Below, piece by piece: positions 10,070-20,386 of a stretch of DNA of 64,000 nt (its first letter is position 1; each line of letters starts with the position of its first letter). The stretch is from Sesamum alatum (taxonomy: Eukaryota; Streptophyta; Magnoliopsida; Lamiales; Pedaliaceae): positions 31,437,966 to 31,501,965 of the forward strand of contig JACGWO010000001.1 in the NCBI GenBank assembly GCA_034509735.1, read 5' to 3'. The position numbers and the translations under genes were made by a program. Under the pieces are notes generated by a model. That model was not told the DNA's origin and ran no database searches. It saw nothing but the letters and a program-made list of their open reading frames with translations.

Positions 10070-12046
10070 TGAAAGAAATCGATGGATCGTCCCGGGAATT
10101 GCGCGAATGCGGAAGCACGAGAAAAATAAACATACGAAAAATAACACGGTTAAGGGGTGTACCCTTGAGGTTCCCGGGTGTTCGGTGTATCTCATGATCA
10201 TAAAGCATGTAAAGAAATCATGGAGGCCATAGAGTTGAAAATTAAAGAGGGACGAAAAAGTAAAACGAGACCTACCCGTTGTCGTTTTCGTCTTCAACGG
10301 CTACTCGCGTTGTTCCCCGTTTTGCACCGAGATCTCGTTCTTGAGACCCTCCAAATCGTGACACACGATCCACCCACGTATCTTGCACGTCGTGCTAGCA
10401 ACGAACAAGTGTATATTTTTGGAGTGGATGAATCAACAACACGTTATCAATTAACGGTATTGATTCATCTAAGTTCTAATGTTCCAATAATAAAAGAACT
10501 AAGAAAAATATTTTCTTGTTGGAGAAAGAGAGAGGGGCGGACGAGAGGTGAGGAGAAGGGGAGAGTGTGTGTTGTGTGTGTTTCCAAGAATCATCATCCT
10601 TCAATTGTTGGAAGCTAGAGGTTTATATAGAGGAGGAGTTTAATCCTCTTTAAACTCCAACTCTAAGAACTCTAATTTGACTAGGATTTTGACCTAGTCA
10701 AAGTCCTAGTCAAACTAGTGTTTGACCTAGTCAAACGAATCCTAGCCTTCCATCTCCCCTTTACATCTCAACCGTTGATTTTAATTTAATGGAATATTTA
10801 AATCCCATTAAATATTCCAAAAGGCTAAAAGAATAAATATAATATAATAAATAAATATTATTCTTTATTCTAAGCCCATTAAATCAACCCTTTAATAAAT
10901 CCTATTTATTAATTTAATTCCCTTTATCAAATAGAAGGAATTAATTTCTCCAAGAAAATATAGGACCCGATTAAATCTAATTTAATCATTCCTTTACTCC
11001 AATATTTAATTCCAAATTAAATAGTAAGTGTGTGTGTGGATAGTGTGTGACTCTTTAGGTTCACCATTCAGCTAGACTTGGTCGGATTCCTAGAATCCGC
11101 CCGTTACCATGGGTGGCCATCTAGCAACGGTCCATGGCACTAGAGACTAGGTGAAATATTCGGGGATGAACATTTAGGCTCTAACAGTACACTTGTCCTT
11201 CTATCTTCGGTCTCATCACTTAGGGTCTAGGGCACGGAAAATGCAGGTACCCATTTTGGACCTAAGTGTCGGTCTGTCCTTACTAAACGCCGCAAGGGAA
11301 ACCTTTTCCCTTATGTTCAGTTACTGTGGCCACAGATTTCAGGGACAAGACATAGAGCATACATGAGACTCAACTGTCAATACCTTTTGACAGGAGACAG
11401 ATCCTTTCTTGGAAACTACTGTCACTTTGTACACCCGAGCTGCACTAGACATGTCTTATGACTACTCAAGAGTATTTTGGCAATCTCTCACCATATCTAA
11501 GATACACACCTGATGCACAGGTAAACTCAGCAGTTCCTCAAGTCAAAGGACTTGGCCTGTACTGTTGGAATCGGGAATACACGTCATACCTTGCTGACCA
11601 TACTCAAGGTCCTCCGTAAGACGGTTCCCGCGAGTCACCTCAGTCAGCTGCTTCCTAGCATGTTGACCCACTAACACTGCTTAGATAACCTTCATCACCC
11701 GTCGATGAAATACGACAGCAGATGCTTAGTGCAAGTCTCAAAGGGAATCCCGGTACCCATTTTCGGGATTCCTTGACTTTGAGATTTCCTGACTGATTCG
11801 GTAAGATTGATTTTATGGACCTACCTCCAAGCGTAGTCCCAGTCCCCGAAAATCGTTTCTCAGTCCGTGGGCTTTGTTTGCGTAGTGAACAGAAATGTAA
11901 ATGCAGATAAGTGAACGTAAACAAAGTATTGCCATATGAATTTTCACTTCTTTATTCATAAATGTTTTATCAATTACCAAAGAATTGTCTAGACATAGGT
12001 TACATATTCCTGCCAAAATTGGCTTACATGGTCACCTATTCTAACA
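10070..12046 (-). repeat. Family A1 LTR (L2), shared by E1 and E2
   Basis: Complete 1977-bp LTR, TG...CA, minus orientation. The left (U5) end abuts the E1 PBS; the right end abuts a polypurine tract and RNase H of E2. It is therefore the 5' LTR of E1 and the 3' LTR of E2 at once. The U3/R part has the A1-type AAATAGG/AGGGTTGATTTAATGGGCTTAGAATAA pattern (read on the minus strand), as in L8 and L9. The U5 hairpin is at about 10050-10070 offset, 10150-10168. Confidence 0.9.
10622..10734 (-). promoter_or_regulatory. LTR L2 U3 promoter: six W-boxes and TATA box
   Basis: Six W-box cores at 10677-10734 and a TATATAAA box (reverse complement at 10622-10629) about 48 bp downstream on the minus strand. 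It would drive genomic RNA of E1 toward lower coordinates. Confidence 0.55.
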
Positions 12047-12061
12047 ATCTCCCACTTGACC
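12047..12061 (-). promoter_or_regulatory. Polypurine tract of the E2 A1 segment
   Basis: GGTCAAGTGGGAGAT on the minus strand, directly next to LTR L2 and just downstream of the RNase H stop. Confidence 0.75.
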
Positions 12062-12062
12062 T

Positions 12063-13558
12063 TTAAAGCCAATTGCCCATATGATTAATCCCCATCTTCT
12101 CAAGATGTTGCGTATGAGCGCTCTGCGACATAGGCTTTGTCAACGGGTCTGCTGTGTGCCGAGTTGACTTGGTCCATCCGGACGTCACCTCTTCCTACCA
12201 TTTCTCTAAAAAGATGGTAGCGTCTAAGAATGTTTTTGGAACGGTGATGAGATCTCGGTTCCTTTGCTTGCGCTATAGCGCCGTTGTTATCACAGAAGAT
12301 GACAACAGGCTCGGCGATGCTAGGCACCACACCCAACTCTTGGATGTAGTTTCTCATCCAAATCGCTTCCTTAGCAGCTTCTGAAGCTGCTATGTATTCA
12401 GCCTCTGTGGTGGAGTCAGCAATGGTTGCTTGCTTGGAACTTTTACCAAGCTACTACTCCTCCATTGAGTTTGAATACGTACCCTGATTGAGACTTGGCA
12501 TCATCGTCATCAGACTGGAAGCTAGCGTCGCTAAAGCCTTCCAGAATTAGTTCTCCATTGCCATAGACTAGGAACATTTCCTTAGTCCTCCTTAGGTACT
12601 TAAGGATGCCCTTAACAGCATTCCAATGTGCCTCTCCTGCTCAGGACTGATATCTGCTTGTCACGCTCAAAGCGTACGCAATGTCAGGCCTAGTGTAGTG
12701 GACCGCATATTGTATGCTACCTACGGCAGAAGCATAGGGAATGACCTTCATCCTTTCAAGTTCCTCATCAGTCTGTGGGGACTGTTTCTTGGATAACTTG
12801 ATCCCATGCCTCATTGGAAGGAATCCTCGTTTGGAGTTGTCCATTCGATATCTCTTTAGGACTTTCTCCATATACGAGTTTTGGGTGAGTCCTAACATCC
12901 TTTTAGATCTGTCCCTGACAATCTGGATGCCTAGGATGTAGGAGGCTTCACCCAAGTCCTTCATGGAAAACTGGGTTGACAACCATGCTTTTGTGTGTCC
13001 TAACATTCTAACGTCATTATCAATGAGCAGAATGTCATCCACATAAAGCACTAGGAACACTATTGAGCTCCCACTGACCTTCTTGTATACACAAGGGTCG
13101 GATTCATTTTTTGATGATGTCATAACCCCGTATTACTTCATCAAAGCGAATGTTCCAACTTCGGGAGGCTTGTTTGAGGCCATAGATGGACTTCTGGAGA
13201 CGACAGGCTTTCTGTTCTTCTGCAGTGACCGTGAAACCCTCCGGCTGATCCATATAGATCTCTTCTTCAACGAAACCATTGAGGAAGGCCGTTTTCACGT
13301 CCATCTGCCATATCTCATAGTCATACCATGCTGCTATGGCGAGCAGGATCCGAATGGACTTAGCCATGGCTACTGGCGAGTAGGTATCCTCAAAATCGAC
13401 CCCGGGTCGTTGAGTGTATCCCTTAGCTACAAGCCTAGCCTTAAAGGTTGTGACTTCTCCATCAACGCCAAGTTTGCGCTTGTAGACCCACTTACAACCG
13501 ACTGGCTTAACACCTTTCGGTGGATCTACAAGACTCCAGACTTGGTTCTCGCTCATGG
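12063..13558 (-). pseudogene. E2 A1-type RT / RNase H fragment
   Basis: Copia RT with [11 protein letters not shown] (one substitution from the usual IGND) and [21 protein letters not shown], then RNase H ending next to the polypurine tract. Open pieces are 13104-13558, 12641-13123 and 12100-12357; frameshifts separate them, and the segment encoding VNSADNTADPLTK has lost bases (VNSAHSRPVDKA). At the 5' side the frame continues, without a stop, into family B RNase H sequence across the chimeric junction, at MSENQVWSLVDPPKG. WSLVD is shared with E7. Confidence 0.85.
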
Positions 13559-13835
13559 AGTCGGTCCAACCGAACGTCACTCCTGCTATCCATCTCTCTA
13601 AGTAGATGGTAGCGTCTAAGAATATGCTTGGATCGTGATGAGATCTCGATTCCTTTGCTAGCGCTATCGCCCCGTTTGTTATCATAAAAGATAATTACAG
13701 GCTTAGCAATGCTAGGTACTACATCCAACCTTTGGATGTAGCTCATCAACCAAACCACTCCTAAGCAGCTTCCAAAGCCGCTATGTATTTAAAACTCTAT
13801 GGTGGAGTCCGCCATGGTAGCCTACTTGGAACTCT
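13559..13835 (-). pseudogene. Family B RNase H C-terminal fragment
   Basis: Reads NGAIALAKESRSHH and a conserved YHLLREM-type segment, homologous to the RNase H end of family A but diverged. It is joined in the wrong order to A1 RT at 13558 and cut by plastid DNA at 13836. The same sequence from about 13736 to 13835 recurs in E5 (39948-40039). Confidence 0.75.
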
Positions 13836-14235
13836 ATTGAGCTGACATCCATTACGGTCGCCATTCAATTAAAAGAATCTCCGTTCCAGAACCGTACGTG
13901 AGATTTTCATCTCATACGGCTCCTCCCTTATGTGCATAAGGAGAATAATACAAAAAAGATGAAAATATTCTCATTATGGACTGAGCAGGGCTAGTGTTTT
14001 TACAAGAAATCTCTAGCCAACCTTCCTGCAAGAGATCTTTTCTTAACATCAAGCGTGTTGGGACTAGATAGAAATGATAACTCCAACAATTTCTTTGTTT
14101 TCAACGCCACCTAATTTCCAGGAATTAGTCACTTCAACATCCTTCGATGGTTATATTGGTATCCAAAGTACGAACGAGATGGATGTTTGTTGTCCCAACC
14201 ATTCTTTTAGTCCCGAGCCCCATAAGGAAAGGGGT
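13836..14235 (-). other. Plastid DNA insertion: group II intron 3' part, probably ycf3 (pafI) intron 1
   Basis: The family B sequence GAACTCT|TCCAAG is uninterrupted in E5 (near 40032-40045) but here is split by 400 bp of unrelated DNA. On the minus strand this DNA contains a textbook group II intron domain V (13889-13922) followed by a short domain VI-like tail and then ATGTCAGCTCAAT, which reads MSAQ, the start of ycf3 exon 2 as I remember it. No target-site duplication is visible, so capture at a break by end joining is likely. Plastid origin is fairly safe; the ycf3 assignment is from memory. Confidence 0.75.
13889..13922 (-). ncRNA. Group II intron domain V (relic)
   Basis: 34 nt on the minus strand beginning GAGCCGTATG and ending CACGTACGGTTC, with GAGAT and ATCTC arms closing a GAAA tetraloop. 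This is the catalytic hairpin of group II introns. Out of its gene and without domains I-IV intact it is not expected to splice. Confidence 0.85.
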
Positions 14236-15628
14236 TCCAAGTAACCATGCCACCATTTGGTCTAAATACAAAATCATACTGAGACTTGGCATCATCGTCA
14301 TCCGACTGGAAGCTAGCGTCGCTATAGCCTTCCAGTATCAACTCTCCACTGCCGTAGATCAAGAACATGTCCTTAGTCCTTTTTCAGGTACTTTAGGATA
14401 GTTTTGACTGCACTCCAGTGTGCCTTCCCGACACACGACTGATATCGGCTAGTTACGCTCAAAGCGATAGCCACATCAGGTCTAGTGCACTGAACAACAT
14501 ACTGTATGCTGCTTACGGCTGAAGCATAGGAGATGTCCAACATTATTTTAAGCTCCTCATCAGTCTTAGGAGACTGCTTCTTGGATAACTTAATTCCATG
14601 CCTCATAGGAAGGAATCCTCGTTTTGAGTTCATGAAGACTGGGCCATTCCTAATATCCTCTTAGATCTATCCCTGTAGATCTTGATGCCAAGGATGTAGG
14701 ATGCCTCGCCCATATCCTTCATGGAGAATTGCGTTGACAACCAAGCTTTAGTAGTACCCAACATCTTAGCATCATTCCCAATGAGCAAGATGTCATCAAC
14801 GTAAAGCACCAGAAACGCAACTGAGCTCCCATTGATCTTCTTGTATACACAAGGATCGGACTCGTTCTTGATGAAATCATATCCCCGTATGACTTCATCA
14901 AAACGTATGTTCCAGCTTCGGGAAGCTTGTTTGAGACCATAGATGGACCTTTGGAGACGGCAGACCTTCTGCTCTTGTCCAACAGTTGTGAAACCTTCCA
15001 GCTGATCCATATAGATTTCTTCCTCTACGAAACCGTTGAGGAAGGCTGTTGTCACGTCCATCTGCCATATTTCATAGTCATACCATGCTGTTATGGCAAG
15101 CAGTATCCGAATGGACTTGGCCATTGCTACGGGCGAGTAGGTTTCCTCAAAATCGACCCCGGGTCATTGAGTGTAACCTTTCGCCACAAGCCTGGCTTTG
15201 AAGGTTGTAACCTCCCCGTCAGCTCCAAGCTTACATTTGTAGACCCATTTACACCCTACGGGTTTAACCCCTTTGGGTGGATCTACTAGGGTCCAAACCT
15301 TGTTTGTACCCATCGAGTCCATCTCGGATTTCATGGCCTCAAGCCACTTGTCCGAATCGATGTCCGACATCGCTTCTCCGTACGTCTTCGGATCATTATC
15401 CAACTGACCGGTGAGGCGCAGAAATCCATACCTATCTGGTGCATGGGATACTCTGGCCGACCTACGGAGGACTGGAACAATATCAGTAGGAACTTCTGGC
15501 TCAGATGTCACTGCCGCCTCTTGGGGTGCCTCACTTGATTCCTCAAGGAGCACCTCATCGCGTCGACTATCCGATGGAAAAACTTTTTCCAAGAATACTG
15601 CGTTTCGCGAGAAAAAAAAAACCTTTTG

Positions 15629-16321
15629 CTAGGAGGGATCATAGAAATAATACCCCGCAGTTTCTTTTGGATAACCGATGAACCTGCATAAACTAGACCT
15701 CGAGTCCAGTTTATCTCCCACTAATCTCTTGACATATGCGGGGCAACCCCACACTTTCAAGTATTTGTAGGAGGCAGGCTTGCCATGCCATATCTCAAGA
15801 GCGTATCCCCAGAAGAAAAGGGGTAGTTCGGTAAAACTCATCATGGATCGAACCATGTCCAACAAGGTCCGATTCCTCCTTTCAGACACACCATTAAGAT
15901 GCGGTGTTCCAGGAGGGGTCCACTGAGAGAGAATCCCATTCTCTTTTAGATAATAAGTAAACTCACCACTCAAATACTCTCCACCTCGGTCCGACCGAAG
16001 GGCTTTGATCTTTCGATCGTTTTGGTTCTCTACTTCAAGTCTGTATTCCTTAAACCTTCCAAAGGCTTCAGACTTGTACCTCATCAAGTAAACATAACCA
16101 TACCGTGAGTGATCATCGGTAAAGGTTATGAAGTACGAGTACCCACCTCTAGCCTGAGTATTTAGTGGACCACAGACATCTGTATGGATCAAATCCAACA
16201 GACCACTGGCTAGCGTACTTTGTCCAACAAAGGGTTTCTTGGTCATCTTTCCCTTTAGACAGGATTCGCAGGTCGGTAGATTGTCCAAATCATCTATTTC
16301 TAGACTCTTTGAGTCCACCAA
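15629..16321 (-). pseudogene. E2 family B integrase domain fragment
   Basis: 230-residue open frame starting in the pre-integrase zinc-binding part (LPTCESCLKGKMTKKPFV). It contains the catalytic-core landmarks HTDVCGP, ITFTDDHSRYGYVY, SDRGGEYLS and NGVSERRNRTLLDMVRSMM, which hold the D,D,E residues, and the GKPASYKYLKVWGCPAYVK segment after the core. Integrase inserts cDNA into the genome. The run between WGYALE and IWHGKP is about 20 residues shorter than in family A, an in-frame deletion that removes the TAAKLLNLAP-type block. Confidence 0.85.
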
Positions 16322-16902
16322 CCTTCTTATCCTATCTTTAGAGATATGACCTAACCTCGCATGCCATATCTATGCGTTATTATGATCATCATGTTTTCGT
16401 TTGTGTTCTGCAGTCATAATCCAATTAGACCGTTGAAGTATGTACAGACCGTTGACCAATGTACCAAGCAGATGAGAAATACCATCTTTGATAATGAAAA
16501 AACCATTTTTATTGATGGTAAATTCATATCCCTCCTTATCAAGGACCGGGATGGAAACAATGTTTTTAATCACGCTAGGTACATAGAAACAGTCGTTCAG
16601 TACAATCCTAACATGACTACTAATGGCTAACTCTAGTGATCCTACGGCCTCCGCGACAGCAGCCTTGCCATCGCCTAGCCTTAGGATCATCTCATCCTTG
16701 GTTAGCCTTCTGCTTTTTGCAGTGCCTGCAAATCATTGCAGATGTGAGCACCACACCCGGTATCCAATACCCATGAAGCAGAATTAGTAATCATATTTAC
16801 TTCAACCACAAACATACCTGGGTTGGAGAGGAGTTGTGGACACTCCCTCTTCCAATGCCCTTTCCCTTGGCAATGCATGCAGACATCATTTGCCTTGGAC
16901 CA

Positions 16903-17679
16903 CTAAGAACCACGGGCCTTCCCTCTCCCTTTGCTTGGTCCAACCGGAGCAATAGGGGTGCCTGAAGCGCGAGCAGGGGCCGCAACTGTCTTCCTTTTGC
17001 CCTTCTTTCTCTTCCAACGTCCGACCCTCTTGCCATTCGCCTTGGAGGTCGAACCCTCTCCTATCAATACCGCTGGCACCGACTTGTGGGTCGTTGCCTC
17101 GTATTGGACCAGCATGTTGATCAACTCATGAATAGACTTCTCAATTCCGTTCATGTTGTAGTTTACAACAAACGGGTCATAGGATGGAGGAAGCGTCTGG
17201 AGGATCACGTCAATGTACGTGTCATTATTAAGCCCAGCTTTAAGGTCCTCGAGTTTCTCCACTAGGGAGAGCATCTTGACCCCATGACTTTGTACAGACG
17301 CTCCTTCAGCAAGCTTGGTGCTAAAGAATGCTTTTGTGGCGTCATATCTAATATGCCTATCCGGAACTGCATAATCCTCGTTCATGCGGAGCATTATGGC
17401 GGAGACGTTGTCCAGCCTCTCATACTGCTTCTGGATGTCGTTAGACATCGAAGCCAGTATGATACTGCGTACTTTCCGGTTGTCCTCATGCCACTTCTCG
17501 AACGTCAAACGTTCTTCAGGCGTGGACCCCTCCGGTAAGTCGCTCGGTGGCGGCTCGTCCAAGACGTATCCTTGGTTCTCGAAACCGAGGACAATCCTCA
17601 GGTTTCTCAGCCAGTCCGAGTAGTTCGTTCCGTTGAATTTGTTAGTCTCAAGAATCATCGTTAACGGGTTCTTAGACAT
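16903..17679 (-). pseudogene. E2 family B Gag fragment
   Basis: 258-residue open frame from ATG 17679: MSKNPLTMILETNKFNGTNY, then DWLRNLRIVLGFENQGYVLDEPP, KQYERLDNVSAIMLRMNEDY and a basic Lys/Arg/Gly-rich tail. It stops at 16903, before the zinc knuckle, where sister copy E5 reads through (ARGSQRSK), so a nonsense change has cut off the RNA-binding part. The start matches the family A Gag start, and the upstream 1.8 kb is the untranslated leader. Confidence 0.85.
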
Positions 17680-19478
17680 ATCTACATTATTAAAATATGT
17701 AAAGCATAAATTAGCAGATGATGGTAATATTATTGTTCAAGTTGAAGACTTGGTCTTTTAGTGTTTAACCCTCCCACTATTTATACGAAAGTCCGCCACT
17801 CTCAAGCGGAGTTTCGGGACACCATTTCCTAGTGGGCTTGGGATCCACAAGCGTAATCTCCATGCCTCGCTTTTACGATTCACATGAAGAAGACCTTGTG
17901 GGAGATATCCAATATCATTCTCATCCAATGAGATTCTCAAGATATTTTGCCTCATCTATTCACATGGTCCCGAGGACTCCAAGCGAACCATGTTACTCAG
18001 TGTTGGGCCCGACCCATCAACCAAATCATGCCTCAAACTGTCGCCCCCCACGACTCGTGAGACAGGGAAACAACGAGCGCAGTCTTTTTGTTCACAACAA
18101 TGGTGCAGCTTTCCCTTAGTCCAAGTGTGCCACGACTCGTGAGACCACACTTGGGTAGTGGTAGCTTCCTCACCACATTGCTGTGGATGGAAGGCTCGGA
18201 CAGATCATAAATACCATTTTGATCCAAGTCCGTTCTGGGCCTAATATTTAATTTGGTCCAACCAAATGAGAGTTTAACTGTGACCGAGACCTCATCACAT
18301 TATGGTGTTTTAGCATGCATAAATATCCAATATTTAAAGCGATAAATAAAAAAACGCCGCATGCATAAAACATAGCATACCCCTGTTAGGATGATCACAA
18401 GCCCTACCTATGCGACCCACTGAACCCGCAGTGAGTCTATGGTATGTCTTGGGTGGTCCTAAATTATTACAATAATAATAAATCCATTGTCATTCCAATG
18501 GGCCTTGAAGTGCTTCTTGTTTCACGCCTTGATGCTCCTCCTTGGGGTCTCCGACTCCAATTGCTTGTTAAAATTAAAACCTCACCAATCCTATCTACTC
18601 TCATTACAACTGAAAGTAATACATCGGTAATAAAGAAAACAAGCCTTGACATCATGAGGCTGAAAATACGAGAGATGATAGTCCCAAAAACAAGAGGCAC
18701 GCAGGCCCCACCCAACAGAAAATAAATGATCATACATTCATCCATACATAAGGTCTAGGTTCTTGTGATCATCTCATGTTGATTCCATCAACTCATATAA
18801 CATAATTATTCCAAATAATCATGCATAAATAACCAATGGATATGCCAAATACCCAAGTGATATCCAACATCACAAAAGCATAAACATACAAACAATATGC
18901 AAAATTCAAGTTTTAAATTTAATGGACATTTTAAACAATGCATCCAATGCATGTATTAATCCCAAATTAATTATGCAAATTTAATTCAAGGAATAATCCA
19001 ATTATTCCAAAATCCAATATGCAAAATTAATATATTTTCAGAATATTGTGCAAAAAAAATACAGAAAATCAAATTTTCCGGAAAAAGTCGAAAAACGGCA
19101 CAAAACGGCCCAGCCGTTGTGCTGGCCGGCCGCTCGCGCGCACAGGGTAGCGCGCGCGCGCAGGCAACAAGCCTGCGCACGTGCTGGCAGCGGCCGACTG
19201 CGCACAGCGCGCGCGCGCCCGCTGCCGGCTGATCCCAATTTTTTTTTTTTTGTTTTTCAAAACTATTTCAGCACAATAACGTAATATTATTCTGAAAATA
19301 AGCATGAAATTTTAGATTCAATCTAACAAAATTAAGCATGCCAAAAGTCCATTAAATCCAAACAATTGAATTATCATATTATTCATATATTTTATGTAAT
19401 CTAACATGCCAATAAAGCCATTTAAAAGCAAGTAGATCATGCCAAATACATAGATCTATGCCCCTTACATCGAACCGG
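17680..19478 (-). other. E2 family B 5' leader
   Basis: About 1.8 kb between PBS and gag. It shares the family A landmarks in the same order: two CACGACTCGTG palindromes (18049-18059, 18131-18141), a CACTG/CAGTG hairpin near 18417-18434, and inverted-repeat arms GATGATCACAAG (near 18389) and CTTGTGATCATC (near 18764). A short GC-rich island lies at 19108-19232. Short ORFs in it are not supported. Confidence 0.7.
19108..19232. repeat. Short GC-rich island in the family B leader
   Basis: About 125 bp rich in GCGCGC runs, in the leader position where family A has islands of about 500-630 bp. It lacks the telobox palindrome that borders family A islands. Confidence 0.7.
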
Positions 19479-19490
19479 GCTCTGATACCA
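19479..19490 (-). promoter_or_regulatory. Primer-binding site of the family B element
   Basis: TGGTATCAGAGC on the minus strand, complementary to the plant initiator tRNA-Met 3' end, 2 nt from the LTR terminus at 19493. Confidence 0.9.
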
Positions 19491-19492
19491 CT

Positions 19493-20386
19493 TGAAGGAC
19501 AAGCGGATCCGCCCGGAAGCGCGAGCGGAAGCGAGGAAGCGAGAAATTGTGCGTAAATTTAAATCGAATTCAAAATACGCGAATCCCAAGGGGTGTACCC
19601 TTGGGTGCTCAACCGGGCGTTCGATGTAGGATGTGTAAATATTGAAAACATATATTTAAACACATAGGGCATAGATATATAAATGAAATCAATCAAAGCG
19701 TAATAAACCGTTACCTTTGATTGCTTAGCGTATGCTCCCGGCTACTTGCGTTGTTCCTTCTCCAGAATGCTCACGAAATCCAAACGTATGGATTCTCCAA
19801 AGGTGATCCACACCACACCAGAAGAAACACACGTTCTTCTTGCTAGAAAAGAACGGGTTTAGGAAGGAATCGGTTTAAGAGAAGAACACTATGAATTAGT
19901 GTTCTCTTAAACTTACTTTGTTCTTCTTCTTGATTCAAAATCAAGTGAAGAACACAAGTGTAAGAGAGGGAGAGAGCAAGAAAATTGAGAGAGAGGAGAG
20001 GATTTTTGTCTTCTCTTTTTCCTAGAAAAAGATGAATAATGAATCACTTATGCTTGGTGTTGTATATTCTAATATATATACATAATTAATGTGATTATTG
20101 GAATGTGTCTAGGTTCATCCAATGATGTCTAGATTCATTCCAATCAATCACCATTAATTCTTCAATCAAGCCTACCAAAATCTATGGTATGATCAAATCA
20201 TACCAAAAGGGAAGAGCTTGATTGGAGTTGATTTATCTCTTTCCAAAAGAGAAAAGTCAACATACCACCTAGCATGAAACATGGCTGATTTTGCTTCCTC
20301 CAAGGAGCATGTCGGCCATGTTTAATTAAGGGAAGAAGTCCAACTTCTTCCAATTCCAAAATAGGAATTATTTCTCCTCTCGGGTA
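19493..20386 (-). repeat. Family B LTR, partial (5' LTR of the B element)
   Basis: Starts TGAAGGACAAGCGG next to the PBS and runs 894 bp until it is interrupted by LTR L3 of E3. The U5 end resembles family A, with a hairpin CCCAAGGG / GTGTA / CCCTTGGG at 19585-19605 and a GGGCGTTCGATGTA segment, but the rest does not align with family A by eye. The remaining part of this LTR is not in the window. Confidence 0.75.

Larger units (their letters stand above)
5288..12046 (-). mobile_element. E1: family A (A1) Ty1/copia retrotransposon, deleted
   Basis: Reading on the minus strand: 5' LTR 12046-10070, PBS 10068-10057, leader to 7752, gag and protease 7751-6733, deletion, RT/RNase H 6718-5348, polypurine tract, and a 44-bp LTR stub. 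The gag shares LPRGS and NWKVRSVILALM with E7, placing it in subfamily A1. Loss of integrase and of nearly all the 3' LTR makes it non-autonomous. Its 5' LTR is also the 3' LTR of E2. Confidence 0.85.
14236..17679 (-). pseudogene. E2 family B gag-pol polyprotein (broken)
   Basis: Minus-strand order: Gag from ATG 17679, zinc knuckle near 16850-16890 (CMHCQGKGHWKREC type in the sister copy), protease, integrase 16321-15629, linker and RT 15592-14630, and RNase H to 14236. RT keeps [11 protein letters not shown], and the linker keeps RRSARVSHAPDRYGF. It is broken by frameshifts at several domain boundaries, a poly-A frameshift at about 15612, and a deletion within the integrase C-terminal region. 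It diverges clearly from family A in Gag but aligns along the whole length, so the two families share ancestry. Confidence 0.85.
12047..20386 (-). mobile_element. E2: chimeric A1 / family B copia element with plastid insertion
   Basis: On the minus strand a family B element (LTR from 20386, PBS 19490-19479, leader, gag, protease, integrase, RT, RNase H to 13559) is joined at 13558/13559 to an A1 RT/RNase H fragment that runs into polypurine tract 12047-12061 and LTR L2. The two family segments overlap in content: RNase H is present twice, in B and in A1. A 400-bp plastid fragment interrupts the B RNase H. Recombination or nested insertion followed by deletion would give this layout. Confidence 0.8.

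Noticed and set aside
10178..10618. ORF of 146 codons in LTR L2
   Set aside because: It lies across R and U5, antisense to the element, and is not kept open in the other LTRs.
13836..14235. Possible MITE or other transposon in family B RNase H
   Set aside because: There are no terminal inverted repeats and no target-site duplication, and the group II domain V points to plastid DNA.
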